The notes: generated by a model not told the origin, from the sequence alone. A stretch of 64,000 bases of DNA from Odoribacter sp036657595 (GCA_036657595.1 JAVXFZ010000001.1:28325-92324); one strand, 5' to 3'; positions 34,716 through 44,500 are shown, numbered from the stretch's first letter. Translations and numbers: made by a program.

Positions 34716-35741
34716 TCAATTGTGAGTGGTGTAAGTTGATTTATCAGATTTCAAAATATGTAGAAGAGCATTTGCCCGTTGTTGGATGGTGAAATATTTC
34801 AAAATCTGTTTATGGGGATCTTCTCTTATATCGTCAGAATATGCTTTTTTAATATGTTGCATCAGAAATTCTGGATCTTTTTTATTTACAATGTATCCAC
34901 AATTTCCAATGACTTCAGGCATACCGCCAACATTTGTGATAATTGGAATACAATTATAAAGCATTGATTCCGCCAATGTCATACTGAATGATTCAATGAC
35001 AGAGAATTGACAATATATTTTTGCTTTCTGATAAAATAGAGTGAGTTCATTTTTTTTCAAAATAGGATAGACGGAAAGATTCAGAGGAAGTTTTCCGCAT
35101 ACGCGTTCCAGTACATCTCGGTCGCAGCCAACAATCATAAACAGATGTTCAGGCATATTTTTAGCAATAGTCACAAAAATATCAAATCCTTTCAGAATAA
35201 TTCGTTTCTCTGAATAGGCGATTCCAACTGTTAGTATCAAATTTTCTTTCTTCTGGGCGGAGACAGTGATTTCTTGTGTGGGAAGAGCATTATATAGAAG
35301 AGTTCGAGATGATTTAGGAGCTATCCATTTGACTTTTCGTTCAACATATTTTGATACACAAAGATTAAGGCTGCAATGATTCATCGAGTATTTAGTCATA
35401 AATCCTCTGATAGGATTCTTGAAACTCCCGTATTTTAATTCTTTTATTCGGCAGACATCGTATCCACCAACAACCAAGTATGATTTTTTACCTGTTATTT
35501 TGCTAAAAAAAATAGGTAAAAAGGTATGGTAATCTCCAAACCAAATATAAATTTTTTGATATTTCCATATAGAAAATAGCAGGAGAAAGAATTCCTGAAA
35601 ATAGCTAATAAAAATTTGATGAGGTTTGTTCAGCTTGAAACGGAATAAACTGACTTTGTATTGAGATTCTAATATTTTTAGATCTTCTTTTACAAAAGAG
35701 CTCATATTGGTATAAATAAACAGAATTTTTTCTGATTTCAT
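34716..35741 (-). CDS. Family 4-like glycosyltransferase
   Basis: 341 residues. The N-terminal half is a divergent acceptor domain (KILFIYTNMSSFVKEDLKIL, then LVVGGYDVCRIKELKYG). The C-terminal half has GT4 features: ILTVGIAYSEKRIILKGFDIF, FMIVGCDRD, and FSVIESFSMTLAESMLYNCIPIITNVGGMPEVIG with the conserved Glu pair. It follows the GT2 gene after only 6 bp, so it is in the same transcript. Confidence 0.88.
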   Translation of the reverse strand: MKSEKILFIYTNMSSFVKEDLKILESQYKVSLFRFKLNKPHQIFISYFQEFFLLLFSIWKYQKIYIWFGDYHTFLPIFFSKITGKKSYLVVGGYDVCRIKELKYGSFKNPIRGFMTKYSMNHCSLNLCVSKYVERKVKWIAPKSSRTLLYNALPTQEITVSAQKKENLILTVGIAYSEKRIILKGFDIFVTIAKNMPEHLFMIVGCDRDVLERVCGKLPLNLSVYPILKKNELTLFYQKAKIYCQFSVIESFSMTLAESMLYNCIPIITNVGGMPEVIGNCGYIVNKKDPEFLMQHIKKAYSDDIREDPHKQILKYFTIQQRANALLHILKSDKSTYTTHN

Positions 35742-35747
35742 ATATTC

Positions 35748-36773
35748 TTACTTTTCTCCGTAATAATTTCTTGAAAATCCTTTAACATCTTTTCCTTTAC
35801 CGATATTTCCTAAGCCCCATAAAAGTCCTAAACCGTAAGCGAATACTTGAATATTTAGTGTCAGAATAGAGAGAAATGCAGCAGGGAGATTATGATATTT
35901 GAGCAACGACTGTACAAAAGCAAATAAGCAGACTGCAATGAAGCAAAGACAGATAATTGTCCACAGACAATATCCGATAGTAGGAACGAGTAGAGAAAAG
36001 ATCGTCAATAAAACTAATCCAACGATCAGAATTGCCGGGAATAGATGTATTGGTTTGAGGGTATGTGGATGGCGTCGGGTGAGATTGATACGGGCGACAC
36101 CCCAATTGAATATTTGTCGAAAAAACTTTGCAATACTGGTGCGACGTTTGTGGTAAACAAAAGCATCAGCAATGAGTCCGACTTTAAATCCGGCGTTATA
36201 TATTCGCATCGAATAATCCATATCCTGCCCGTGACGCAATCCGCCCATTCCTCCGATTGTATGGTACACTTCACGGGAGATACCCATATTGAAACTACGA
36301 GGATAGAAACGTCCGATGTGTTTTTTATTGCCACGTGTGCCACCTGTACCGATGAAGGAGGTCATTGAATAATTGATCGCCTTTAGTAACGGCGAGAAAG
36401 AGGGATGACAGGTATCCGGTCCTCCGAATGTATCGTAATGATATAGCTCCTGGACTTTTTCAATTTCAGCTAACCAATGGCTTGGGAACATACAATCGGA
36501 ATCAACAAAAATAAAGTAATCGCCTTTAGCTTCACTCATTCCAAAATTACGGGCAGCACCCGGTCCTTGATTTTGTTGATAAATAGCTCTAATTTGAAGA
36601 TGACTTTTTGATTGATAGGTTTCGATAAATTCCTGAAATCCGTCTTTAGAGCCGTCGTCTACAAATAATAGTTCAAAAGTGCTCCGATCTCCGATGAGGT
36701 TTTCGGCACTTGCCAACAATTCAATTACTTCCTCCAACCGGTTGTATACAGCAATAATAATAGAATATTTCAT
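35748..36773 (-). CDS. Family 2 glycosyltransferase with C-terminal membrane segments
   Basis: 341 residues. GT-A motifs are YSIIIAVYNRLEEVIELL, the DDGSKDG loop, and the DxD-type motif FIFVDSDCMFPSHW. GLRHGQDMDYSMRIYNAG is the late ED(Y)-like motif. Two or three hydrophobic segments at about residues 245-320 anchor it in the membrane, as in many lipid-linked-oligosaccharide GT2 enzymes. It lies 9 bp after the amidotransferase gene. Confidence 0.92.
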   Translation of the reverse strand: MKYSIIIAVYNRLEEVIELLASAENLIGDRSTFELLFVDDGSKDGFQEFIETYQSKSHLQIRAIYQQNQGPGAARNFGMSEAKGDYFIFVDSDCMFPSHWLAEIEKVQELYHYDTFGGPDTCHPSFSPLLKAINYSMTSFIGTGGTRGNKKHIGRFYPRSFNMGISREVYHTIGGMGGLRHGQDMDYSMRIYNAGFKVGLIADAFVYHKRRTSIAKFFRQIFNWGVARINLTRRHPHTLKPIHLFPAILIVGLVLLTIFSLLVPTIGYCLWTIICLCFIAVCLFAFVQSLLKYHNLPAAFLSILTLNIQVFAYGLGLLWGLGNIGKGKDVKGFSRNYYGEK

Positions 36774-36782
36774 ACGGTTATA

Positions 36783-38711
36783 TTATTTGTAATAAGCCTC
36801 GATTGATTCCTCTGTTTTTTTATTGATAAACATATCTTCCCAAATAGCCAGTCCCAATACAATCCAAATATAATTGTAATGCCATCGTAATTTCGGGTGT
36901 GCAGGGTAATCGAGAATTCGTTTGATATAATTGTAGTTGAAAATACCTTGATTTTCGATATATTGGGGTGTCAATATTTTTTCCGCAGTATCTTTCAAAT
37001 CTTTTTTGAATTGAAGATAAGGATTGACCGTGAATCCCCATTTCTTTTTGGTAATAATCTTTGGAGGTAAATAGGGTTCCATTGCCTTTCGGAAAAGATA
37101 TTTGGTTTGATTGTTTTTGATTTTCATTTCTATTGGAAGAGAAAAACAAAAATCGACCAGATCTCTGTCTAAAAATGGTACACGTTCTTCAACAGAGTTA
37201 GCCATAGACATCCGGTCGTCTGTTAGTAAATAATCATTTACCATTTTAGACTGAAATTCTGCAAATAGCACTTGTGTTAAGCCATTCTCGTTTCTTACTT
37301 GTCCGAATAGACGATCAAATTCCTGATGGACTTTGACCCCTTCTATTTTTTTAGAAGCTAAAAAGTTCGGTGAATAGATTTCTTTATAGAACCCATTGTC
37401 ATAATCCCAGCAGTTCCTGAGGATCAAATAGGAGCGTTCTATATCTCCGATAGCTAATAGCATTTGAACACCTCTTCGGTATTCATCTAAACGCAGGCTA
37501 TGGCTTTTATTTTGTATTTTAAAAAGTAAATCCGATTTGAATCGTAATAGTTTTTGTAACCAATCAGGAGTGCGATTGTGCCATTTATTAAAAGGATAAA
37601 TAAATTGATGAATATCATATCCCGCTAATAATTCATCACCTCCCAAGCCTCCCAGCACAACTTTGACTTTGGGCTGAACAAAAGCTGACATATTATATCC
37701 TTGCAATAAATTGATTTTTGGCTCCTCTGCGTGCCAGATTACTTTTGGCAATTGTTGCATAGGTGTCATAGATAGACTTAATGTATGATGATTGGTATGA
37801 AAATGATCTGCGATTTGTTGAGCGTCAGGAAATTCATCTGTGGGTTCATTAAATCCGAGCGTGAAGGTATTGATATCCCGTACCCCTAATTCATACATTT
37901 TTTGTACAATCGTTGAAGAATCCAATCCTCCGGAGAGATATACGCCTAATGGGACATCACTCATCAATTGTCGTCTGACAGCTTCTTTTAGGTGTGCGTT
38001 TAGTCTTTCTTTAGCCTGATCTTCTGTGAGCGATCGGTTGATTTCTATTTTTTGTTCCCAATAGCGATGAAGGTTCAGCTGACCATTTTCCCAAATAGCA
38101 AAATGAGCCGGAGGAAGACGTTTGATACCGGCAAAAAGAGTCTCTTCGCCGGGTGTATATCGTAAATTTAAATGTAGGTGTAAGGCTTTATTATTTAATT
38201 TTCGTTCATAGGAGGGATGTAGAATGATGGATTTTTGTTCCGAACCGAAGAGCAGAATGCCGTCTTTACAATAATAATGCAGAGGCTTCACTCCGAAATG
38301 ATCGCGTGTCAGCAAAATACGATTTCGATTTTGATCTAAGATGGCAAATGCGAAAATCCCGTTCAGGCGTTCCATAAATTGATCCCCAAATTCTTCATAG
38401 GAATGGACTAAAATTTCCGTATCACTTTCTGAATGAAATAGATGTCCCTTATTCTTCAGTTCTTCCCGTATTTCGGCATAATTATAAATTTCTCCATTGA
38501 AAATAACACAGATAGATTTATCTTCATTAAATAGAGGTTGATTGCCGGTATTTAAATCAATGATAGACAAACGACGATGTCCCAATGTGCAATCTTGCCA
38601 TTGATAGATGGTTTTATCATCCGGACCGCGATGTTTGATTGCATCCAGCATATCCGACATCAAGAGCCGATTGTCCTTATTTCGTTCAAATATTCCGACA
38701 AATCCACACAT
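36783..38711 (-). CDS. Asparagine synthase-like glutamine amidotransferase
   Basis: 642 residues with two domains. The class II glutaminase has the catalytic Cys2 (MCGFVGIF) and IFNGEIYNYAEIREEL. The synthetase half has the PP-loop SGGLDSS (about residue 260) and later DDRMSMANSVEERVPFLD. It resembles both AsnB and the WbpS-type proteins of O-antigen clusters. Inside a cluster that makes uronic-acid sugars, a role in amidating the sugar carboxylate is plausible, but genuine asparagine synthesis cannot be excluded. All catalytic motifs look intact. Confidence 0.93.
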   Translation of the reverse strand: MCGFVGIFERNKDNRLLMSDMLDAIKHRGPDDKTIYQWQDCTLGHRRLSIIDLNTGNQPLFNEDKSICVIFNGEIYNYAEIREELKNKGHLFHSESDTEILVHSYEEFGDQFMERLNGIFAFAILDQNRNRILLTRDHFGVKPLHYYCKDGILLFGSEQKSIILHPSYERKLNNKALHLHLNLRYTPGEETLFAGIKRLPPAHFAIWENGQLNLHRYWEQKIEINRSLTEDQAKERLNAHLKEAVRRQLMSDVPLGVYLSGGLDSSTIVQKMYELGVRDINTFTLGFNEPTDEFPDAQQIADHFHTNHHTLSLSMTPMQQLPKVIWHAEEPKINLLQGYNMSAFVQPKVKVVLGGLGGDELLAGYDIHQFIYPFNKWHNRTPDWLQKLLRFKSDLLFKIQNKSHSLRLDEYRRGVQMLLAIGDIERSYLILRNCWDYDNGFYKEIYSPNFLASKKIEGVKVHQEFDRLFGQVRNENGLTQVLFAEFQSKMVNDYLLTDDRMSMANSVEERVPFLDRDLVDFCFSLPIEMKIKNNQTKYLFRKAMEPYLPPKIITKKKWGFTVNPYLQFKKDLKDTAEKILTPQYIENQGIFNYNYIKRILDYPAHPKLRWHYNYIWIVLGLAIWEDMFINKKTEESIEAYYK

Positions 38712-38739
38712 AAGCTGTTTTCTTACAAAGATAAAAAAA

Positions 38740-39744
38740 TTAAAGACGATTGAGTTTGCGGAGTGCGCGATATTTCAGATAATACATCCTGAGAATATTA
38801 AAAAATGAACTATATTTCTTATATTTCCGACTGTATTCCAGCAATTCAGAGCGACCACTGAGCTGACCGAGTATCTTTAATTGAGCACAAACTAATCGTA
38901 AATATCCTATTGTACAGGGATCATTTTGTGGATAATTGGGGAGATCACAACGATTGAAACGTAGCCAAAAGCCTAAATCAAATTTAGGTAATTGACGGAT
39001 GAGTCCTTCTATCCCTTCTTCAAATAATCGAATGGCTAACTGTCTTTGTGCAGCATACTTTTCATCGGTCACAGCTCTGATGTAATCGTATAAACCGAAC
39101 AGAGAGAAGTTATGACCATCCAGCACTCTTGTTGGTGCCGAAGCTACATACTCTTCATAAAACGTTTCGCCTGATGCTCTATCTACCGATACTCCACCTT
39201 CGGAAATATCGTATTGAAAAGGAATTAATGCCCGGCTGGCAACAGCAAGGTATTGTTCATCGCCGCTCAATTGCCAGGCACGGAGGAGAATAGAGATTCC
39301 TCTACTTTGTGAAAATGCCGATTTCCAAGGAGTATAAACATTGTATTCAGGTTTGGGAACATCTGTTTCCCAATAGACACCTAATTTTTCATCTTCGATC
39401 CGATTGTCCATAAACCATTTAAATATCTGAACAAAATGAGCTTCTTTATCTTCGTTTATGTTGATTAACCACGAATGAAACACAGCGAGTCCAACTTGTC
39501 CGATTGAAATAGGATAGTAATGAAGTTTACTTTCCTCCACATCAATATAAGTAGAATTTAATGGAATGCCGTTCGGGTCGAAAGAATGTATTAAATGGTT
39601 TAATTTCGCCAGATTTTCTTCAAATCGGATATAATAAAAATTTAATTCTTTTGTATTATTGTCAGAATTAATAGGTATGTGTCTGTTTGAATTCAGATCT
39701 ATAAAGAATTTTTTCATCATAAATCTAATATTTTTAGTTTTCAT
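38740..39744 (-). CDS. D-glucuronyl C5-epimerase family protein
   Basis: 334 residues resembling the C-terminal catalytic (alpha/alpha) domain of heparan sulfate C5-epimerase. It has YYPISIGQVGLAVFHSWL, TPWKSAFSQSRGISILLRAW, EEYVASAPTRVLDGHNFSLFGLYDY and the late LPNYPQNDPCTIGYLRLVC. Conserved Tyr, Arg and Glu residues of the family are present. There is no signal peptide, so it would act in the cytoplasm on a lipid-linked or nucleotide-linked uronic acid, unlike the Golgi enzyme. Its start overlaps the end of the GT4 gene by 11 bp, suggesting coupled translation; Met codons at residues 9 and 10 are alternative starts. Confidence 0.82.
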   Translation of the reverse strand: MKTKNIRFMMKKFFIDLNSNRHIPINSDNNTKELNFYYIRFEENLAKLNHLIHSFDPNGIPLNSTYIDVEESKLHYYPISIGQVGLAVFHSWLININEDKEAHFVQIFKWFMDNRIEDEKLGVYWETDVPKPEYNVYTPWKSAFSQSRGISILLRAWQLSGDEQYLAVASRALIPFQYDISEGGVSVDRASGETFYEEYVASAPTRVLDGHNFSLFGLYDYIRAVTDEKYAAQRQLAIRLFEEGIEGLIRQLPKFDLGFWLRFNRCDLPNYPQNDPCTIGYLRLVCAQLKILGQLSGRSELLEYSRKYKKYSSFFNILRMYYLKYRALRKLNRL

Positions 39745-41026
39745 AGAGATTAAGTATTTGGTTTAATTGGTTAGTTAGTAATCGTCTGGAATAGTTAAGA
39801 ACATTTGTATTTTTTACAATTTTTTCCGGTTGTTGAAAATTAAAATATTGCTGTTTCAAAAAATGATACATCCCATTTTGATCTAAATAATCAAAACATT
39901 CTCCTGCTTGGCATTCATCAATGATGGTAGCTGCATCTCCTTGTGTGGGACCGATACATAGAATGGGGACTCTGGAACCAATATATTCGAAAAGTTTTCC
40001 TGTAAGATTTCCTTTATTACCGGTGATATTAGGAATAATGAGTAGTAAAACAGAGGCTTTTTTTAAATATTCAACAGATTTTTGGTGAGGTACAGAATCT
40101 ATCAATTCAATATTGTTGGGAATAGAATCTTTAATTTTCTCCGCAATAGCAGGACTTATTTTACCTATAAATTTAATTTTCAATGGAATTTCAGCAGAAA
40201 GCTGTTTGACCGCCATCAAAAAAGCATCCATTGTGTACGAGGCGGCAATTGTTCCTGTATAAGTTACAGTGAATATATTTTCTTTTTCAATCTCGTTTAG
40301 AAAATCACTTTCATCATATCCGTTTGGAATAATCTTGATTTTATTTTTAGAAATGGAGAGCGATTTTGAGGCTAATTGTTCTTTTATAAATGGACTGACG
40401 GTTATAATCGAATCAGCTTTGATAAGCACTTGGCGTTCGTATTTGGCATCAATTTGTTGAGCAAGCCACGTGGGATACATTTCGTGATAATAATAAATAT
40501 CTGTCCAGGGATCACGAAAGTCAGCAATCCAATTTATTTTAGCCGTCTTTTGTAGTTTCAGTCCTATTAAATGGGTAGACATAGGAGGACCGGTTGTTAT
40601 AATCGTTTGAATATGATATTCTCGGATTAATTCAATCGCTTTTGAATAAGCGTGATGATTCCATCCACGCCGGGCATCCGGTAAAAAAAAATTTCCTCTA
40701 ATAAAGCGGGCAATTTTTTGTTTCAGATTAGGTTTGTGCTCATTGGCAAAACCACTGTAAGGTGCTGTTTTTGATTTGGTAAATTTTTTATACCATTCAT
40801 ATAAACCGGAACAATTGGTTCGGAAGACGGGAAGATCCTTACTCACATCTGTTTGTAAGCTTTCGTCTTGTAAAGGATACTCTGCTTGCAGAGGATCGAC
40901 GGTAAGAATGATTGGTTGATAACCGGATTCAGGAAGATATTTTGCAAATTTCAACCAACGCTGAACTCCGGGACCTCCGGCAGGAGGCCAATAGTAGGTT
41001 AAGATTAAAATTTTTTTATCTGCCAT
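39734..41026 (-). CDS. Family 4 glycosyltransferase
   Basis: 430 residues, GT-B fold, of the WcaI-like type. It begins KKILILTYYWPPAGGPGVQRWLKFAKYL, has NKIKIIPNGYDESDF between the domains, and has a donor site FTVTYTGTIAASYTMDAFL with a late KLFEYIGSRVPILCIG. It overlaps the epimerase gene and lies 103 bp after the dehydrogenase gene, so it probably belongs to the same operon. Confidence 0.92.
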   Translation of the reverse strand: MADKKILILTYYWPPAGGPGVQRWLKFAKYLPESGYQPIILTVDPLQAEYPLQDESLQTDVSKDLPVFRTNCSGLYEWYKKFTKSKTAPYSGFANEHKPNLKQKIARFIRGNFFLPDARRGWNHHAYSKAIELIREYHIQTIITTGPPMSTHLIGLKLQKTAKINWIADFRDPWTDIYYYHEMYPTWLAQQIDAKYERQVLIKADSIITVSPFIKEQLASKSLSISKNKIKIIPNGYDESDFLNEIEKENIFTVTYTGTIAASYTMDAFLMAVKQLSAEIPLKIKFIGKISPAIAEKIKDSIPNNIELIDSVPHQKSVEYLKKASVLLLIIPNITGNKGNLTGKLFEYIGSRVPILCIGPTQGDAATIIDECQAGECFDYLDQNGMYHFLKQQYFNFQQPEKIVKNTNVLNYSRRLLTNQLNQILNLYEN

Positions 41027-41129
41027 ATTTAAGTAATGTCAAGAAATCATACTCCTATTTTAAAATTTGGAACAAATTATTCCAGCAAGCTTGTGAAAAT
41101 AGAAATGGAACCTTTATAAACAAGTGGAT

Positions 41130-42419
41130 TTATAAACTCCAATATTTGAGTGAATGAATTTGATTCAGATAAATACCTTTTACGTCAGCAATTAATGAAT
41201 TGGGTACGGTGATATTTTTGAAAAACTCTTCATTTAATTCCCGATATTGGCGGTGAGCAACAGCAACGACAACACAATCATAATTATCGGAAACTTTTTC
41301 TTGAAGACTAATACCATATTCTTTTTTGAAATCTATGGGGTCTGCATAAGGATCCACCACCTCAATGTTGACACCGAAGTCCTGAAACTCTCGAATAATG
41401 TCTACCACTTTTGTATTTCGAATATCTGCCACATTTTCTTTAAAAGTGACTCCCATTATGAGAATTTTTGAATGCAGAATATTCTTTCCTTGAGCGATCA
41501 TTTGTTTGATTAATTTTTTGGCAATATAGCCTCCCATTGAATCGTTGACAAAACGTCCGCCATTGATCATTTGAGGATGATATTTTAAAGAATGAGCTTT
41601 ATGTACCAAATAGTAAGGATCTACGCCGATACAATGTCCTCCGACTAAGCCCGGATAAAATTTTAGAAAATTCCATTTCGTTCCTGCGGCCTCAATGACA
41701 TCGTATGTATTAATGCCGATGCGACTAAAAATGATAGACAACTCATTCATCAGGGCGATATTCACATCGCGTTGAGTATTTTCAATGATTTTAGCTGCTT
41801 CAGCGACTTTTATATTGGGAGCCCGGTGAATACCTGCTTTTACAACTAACTCATATACTTTAGCTATATTGTCGAGTGCCTCTGCATCACAGCCGGATAC
41901 GATCTTCACAGTATTGCATAACGTATGTGTCTTATCTCCCGGATTAATTCGTTCAGGAGAATATCCTACCTTGAAATCAATACCGACCTTCAAACCTGAT
42001 ATTTCCTCTAATAAAGGGACACAATCATCTTCTGTTGCTCCCGGATAGACAGTTGATTCATATACGACATAATCACCTTTTTTTAAAATTCCGCCCACGG
42101 TTCGTGTAGCAGAAAGTAAGGGCTTTAAATCCGGTTGATTGTAAGAATCAATGGGAGTAGGGACGGCAATAATATGGAAAGAAGCCTCTTTTAGTTTCTC
42201 CGGTGAGGAGGTAAATTCAATTTCTTTGTTCAGAAAAGCGTTGGCATCTAATTCCTGCGAGGGATCGACGTGATGACACATTTTTTCCACCCTTGTTTCA
42301 TTAATGTCAAAACCGATCACCGACAATTTTTTAGCAAATTCTAAGGCAATAGGTAGTCCTACGTATCCCAGACCTATTAGTGATAACTTTGTTTCTTTAT
42401 TGATCAATCTGTTGTACAT
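41130..42419 (-). CDS. UDP-HexNAc 6-dehydrogenase (WbpA/WbpO/TviB type)
   Basis: 429 residues. The NAD-binding start is LSLIGLGYVGLPIALEFAKK, then VPTPIDSYNQPDL, YESTVYPGATEDDCVP and SPERINPGDKTH. IENTQRDVNIALMNEL and the catalytic Cys in GLVGGHCIGVDPYYL follow. It oxidises C6 of UDP-GlcNAc or UDP-GalNAc to a uronic acid in two NAD-dependent steps. The Asn-Thr-Gln-Arg and HCIGVDPYYL signatures separate it from UDP-glucose dehydrogenase. It lies 12 bp after the Gfo/Idh gene, in the same operon. Confidence 0.92.
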   Translation of the reverse strand: MYNRLINKETKLSLIGLGYVGLPIALEFAKKLSVIGFDINETRVEKMCHHVDPSQELDANAFLNKEIEFTSSPEKLKEASFHIIAVPTPIDSYNQPDLKPLLSATRTVGGILKKGDYVVYESTVYPGATEDDCVPLLEEISGLKVGIDFKVGYSPERINPGDKTHTLCNTVKIVSGCDAEALDNIAKVYELVVKAGIHRAPNIKVAEAAKIIENTQRDVNIALMNELSIIFSRIGINTYDVIEAAGTKWNFLKFYPGLVGGHCIGVDPYYLVHKAHSLKYHPQMINGGRFVNDSMGGYIAKKLIKQMIAQGKNILHSKILIMGVTFKENVADIRNTKVVDIIREFQDFGVNIEVVDPYADPIDFKKEYGISLQEKVSDNYDCVVVAVAHRQYRELNEEFFKNITVPNSLIADVKGIYLNQIHSLKYWSL

Positions 42420-42431
42420 ACTTCTGTATTT

Positions 42432-43454
42432 TCATTTTTGATTAGTCCATATACCTCTAATCTGATAAATCCGTTCAATAATATCTACCACTTTCATTCC
42501 TTCCAACACATTAGTTGTTACTGTTGCTTGATTATGAAGCGTTTGTACGACATTTTCAATGACGAAATTATGATTCTGAGCCGAACCTTTATAAGCTCCG
42601 TAATCATTTCCCGGATTTGTAGGAGCCAATATAGGCATCTCATAATCTTTAATGTGGCAATATTCCACTTCATTCATATATTGTCCACCGATTTTGACAC
42701 TTCCGTTTTCAGCAACGATGGTCATACTACTTTCCAAATTTTTATCCCAAACAGACGTAGAATAATTCAGACAGCCAATACCACCATTGACAAAATCAAA
42801 ATTGATATATCCGGAATCTTCAAAAGCGGTTAATGACTGATGATTGAAATCTTTGAATTGTCCTTGAATATTCTTGACATCACCGAACAACCAATACATA
42901 ATGTCAATAAAATGTGAGAATTGGGTGAACAATGTTCCACCGTCTAATTGCGCATCTCCGTGCCATCCTTCGGGTTTGTAATAACGATTGTCACGATTCC
43001 AAAAGCAATTAAGTTGCACCATAAAGATTCTTCCGAGCTTACCTGATTCTACTAAATTTTTGATCCAGACGGAGGGAGGAGAATAGCGATTTTGCATCAC
43101 ACAAAAGACATATTTGTGCATTCGTAAAGAGACAGAAATTATTTTTTCTGCATCGGCACTTGATAAGGCAATGGGCTTTTCAATAACAACGTGATGACCA
43201 CTTTCTAAAACTTTTATTGCCATTGGTGCGTGAAACCCATTGGGCGTGCAAATATTAATAACGTCAATATCTATACCCGACGCTAATAGATGATCCAAAC
43301 TATCAAAAAATGGTATCGAATAGCTTTCAATTCCCAATTGCTCTTTGGGGAGAATATCGCAAAGTGCAACTAACTCCGCACCTGTCTGTCGGGTAATCAT
43401 TTCGGCGTGACGTTTCCCGATATGTCCACAACCGATTACTGCAAATTTTGTCAT
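42432..43454 (-). CDS. Gfo/Idh/MocA oxidoreductase, WbpB/WlbA type
   Basis: 340 residues with Rossmann start KFAVIGCGHIGKRHAEMI, the EKPIALSSADA motif and the C-terminal domain KPEGWHGDAQLDGGTLFTQF-SHFIDI. Its closest known functional relatives are WbpB and WlbA, which oxidise the 3-OH of UDP-GlcNAcA and hand a 3-keto sugar to a partner aminotransferase. That partner lies directly upstream (36 bp away), which supports this role. Confidence 0.9.
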   Translation of the reverse strand: MTKFAVIGCGHIGKRHAEMITRQTGAELVALCDILPKEQLGIESYSIPFFDSLDHLLASGIDIDVINICTPNGFHAPMAIKVLESGHHVVIEKPIALSSADAEKIISVSLRMHKYVFCVMQNRYSPPSVWIKNLVESGKLGRIFMVQLNCFWNRDNRYYKPEGWHGDAQLDGGTLFTQFSHFIDIMYWLFGDVKNIQGQFKDFNHQSLTAFEDSGYINFDFVNGGIGCLNYSTSVWDKNLESSMTIVAENGSVKIGGQYMNEVEYCHIKDYEMPILAPTNPGNDYGAYKGSAQNHNFVIENVVQTLHNQATVTTNVLEGMKVVDIIERIYQIRGIWTNQK

Positions 43455-43489
43455 TTTAAAATATGATCCTTGTTTATTTACAAAAGTAG

Positions 43490-44500
43490 TTATTTATTTG
43501 GAAATTCGGTTTCAAAAAAACTCCTTATTGTATGGGTGATATACTCCAATTGTTGTTTTGTCATCTCTGTGTGAATTGGAATTGAAAGCACTTCCCGACT
43601 GAGGCGTTCCGCAGTGGGGAACGATGCTGTATTTACTTTTTGATAGCCCTTTTGTTGGTGCAAAGGAATAGGGTAATAGATCATACTGGGTATCCCTTCT
43701 TCTTGCAAGAAGGCTTTCAGGGCATCCCGGCGATCATTGGTGACTCTGATTGTGTATTGATGAAAAACGTGAGTACAATTGGATTTCCTGTGTGGTAAAA
43801 TTAATCCGTCGATGCCGTTCAATGCGCGATCGTAATAATCGGCTGCACTGTTTCGAGCTATTTTATAGTCATTGAGATAGCGTAGTTTTACATTTAAGAT
43901 AGCGGCTTGAAGGGTATCTAAACGTGAATTACAGCCGATCATATCGTGGTGGTATTTAATTCTTTGACCGTGATTGGCAATCATCTTTGCTTTTTGTGCC
44001 AGATCATCGTCATTTGTAAAGATGGCTCCGCCATCGCCGTAACCTCCTAAATTTTTGGAGGGGAAGAAGGAAGTGGTTCCCATATTGCCCATACACCCNN
44101 NNNNNNNNNNNNNNNNNNNNNNNNNNNNNNNNNNNNNNNNNNNNNNNNNNNNNNNNNNNNNNNNNNNNNNNNNNNNNNNNNNNNNNNNNNNNNNNNNNAC
44201 CGGTGTGAGTTGTAACAATGCAATGACCTCCGCCGTGGCAACATAAGTGTGGACAGGGACGATCACTTCATCTCCGGGCTTTAGGTCTAACGTCATTAAA
44301 GCTATTTGTAAGGCATCTGTGCCATTGGCACACGGGATGACGTGTTTGACATTATTATAAATAGCCAGATTTTCGCAAAACTCTTTGACCTGTGGACCAT
44401 TGATGAATGCGCAGGAATTTAGCACTTCCTGAATTTGTTCATTCACCTCTTCTTTGATTCGCTCATATTGCCGATGAAGGTCCACCATCTCTATTTTCAT
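43490..44500 (-). CDS. DegT/DnrJ/EryC1 aminotransferase, WbpE-like, interrupted by N gap
   Basis: PLP enzyme expected to aminate the 3-keto sugar made by the WbpB-like protein. The N-terminal part (MVDLHRQYERIKEEVNEQI, then CANGTDALQIALMTLDLKPG, ending LLQLTPV) and the C-terminal part are in the same frame across the gap. The C-terminal part includes the PLP-lysine motif SFFPSKNLGGYGDGGAIF and NSRLDTLQAAIL. About 302 residues are visible, while WbpE-type enzymes have roughly 360-375. The N run therefore hides about 60-75 residues, including the region with the Asp that contacts the PLP ring. The gene is probably intact in the organism. Confidence 0.9.
   Translation of the reverse strand: MKIEMVDLHRQYERIKEEVNEQIQEVLNSCAFINGPQVKEFCENLAIYNNVKHVIPCANGTDALQIALMTLDLKPGDEVIVPVHTYVATAEVIALLQLTPXXXXXXXXXXXXXXXXXXXXXXXXXXXXXXXXXXGCMGNMGTTSFFPSKNLGGYGDGGAIFTNDDDLAQKAKMIANHGQRIKYHHDMIGCNSRLDTLQAAILNVKLRYLNDYKIARNSAADYYDRALNGIDGLILPHRKSNCTHVFHQYTIRVTNDRRDALKAFLQEEGIPSMIYYPIPLHQQKGYQKVNTASFPTAERLSREVLSIPIHTEMTKQQLEYITHTIRSFFETEFPNK
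44099..44198. other. Assembly gap of 100 N inside the aminotransferase gene
   Basis: Flanks do not repeat each other, unlike at the first gap. Comparison with WbpE-type proteins suggests that about 180-230 bp are missing, so the gap length is a placeholder. Confidence 0.9.
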
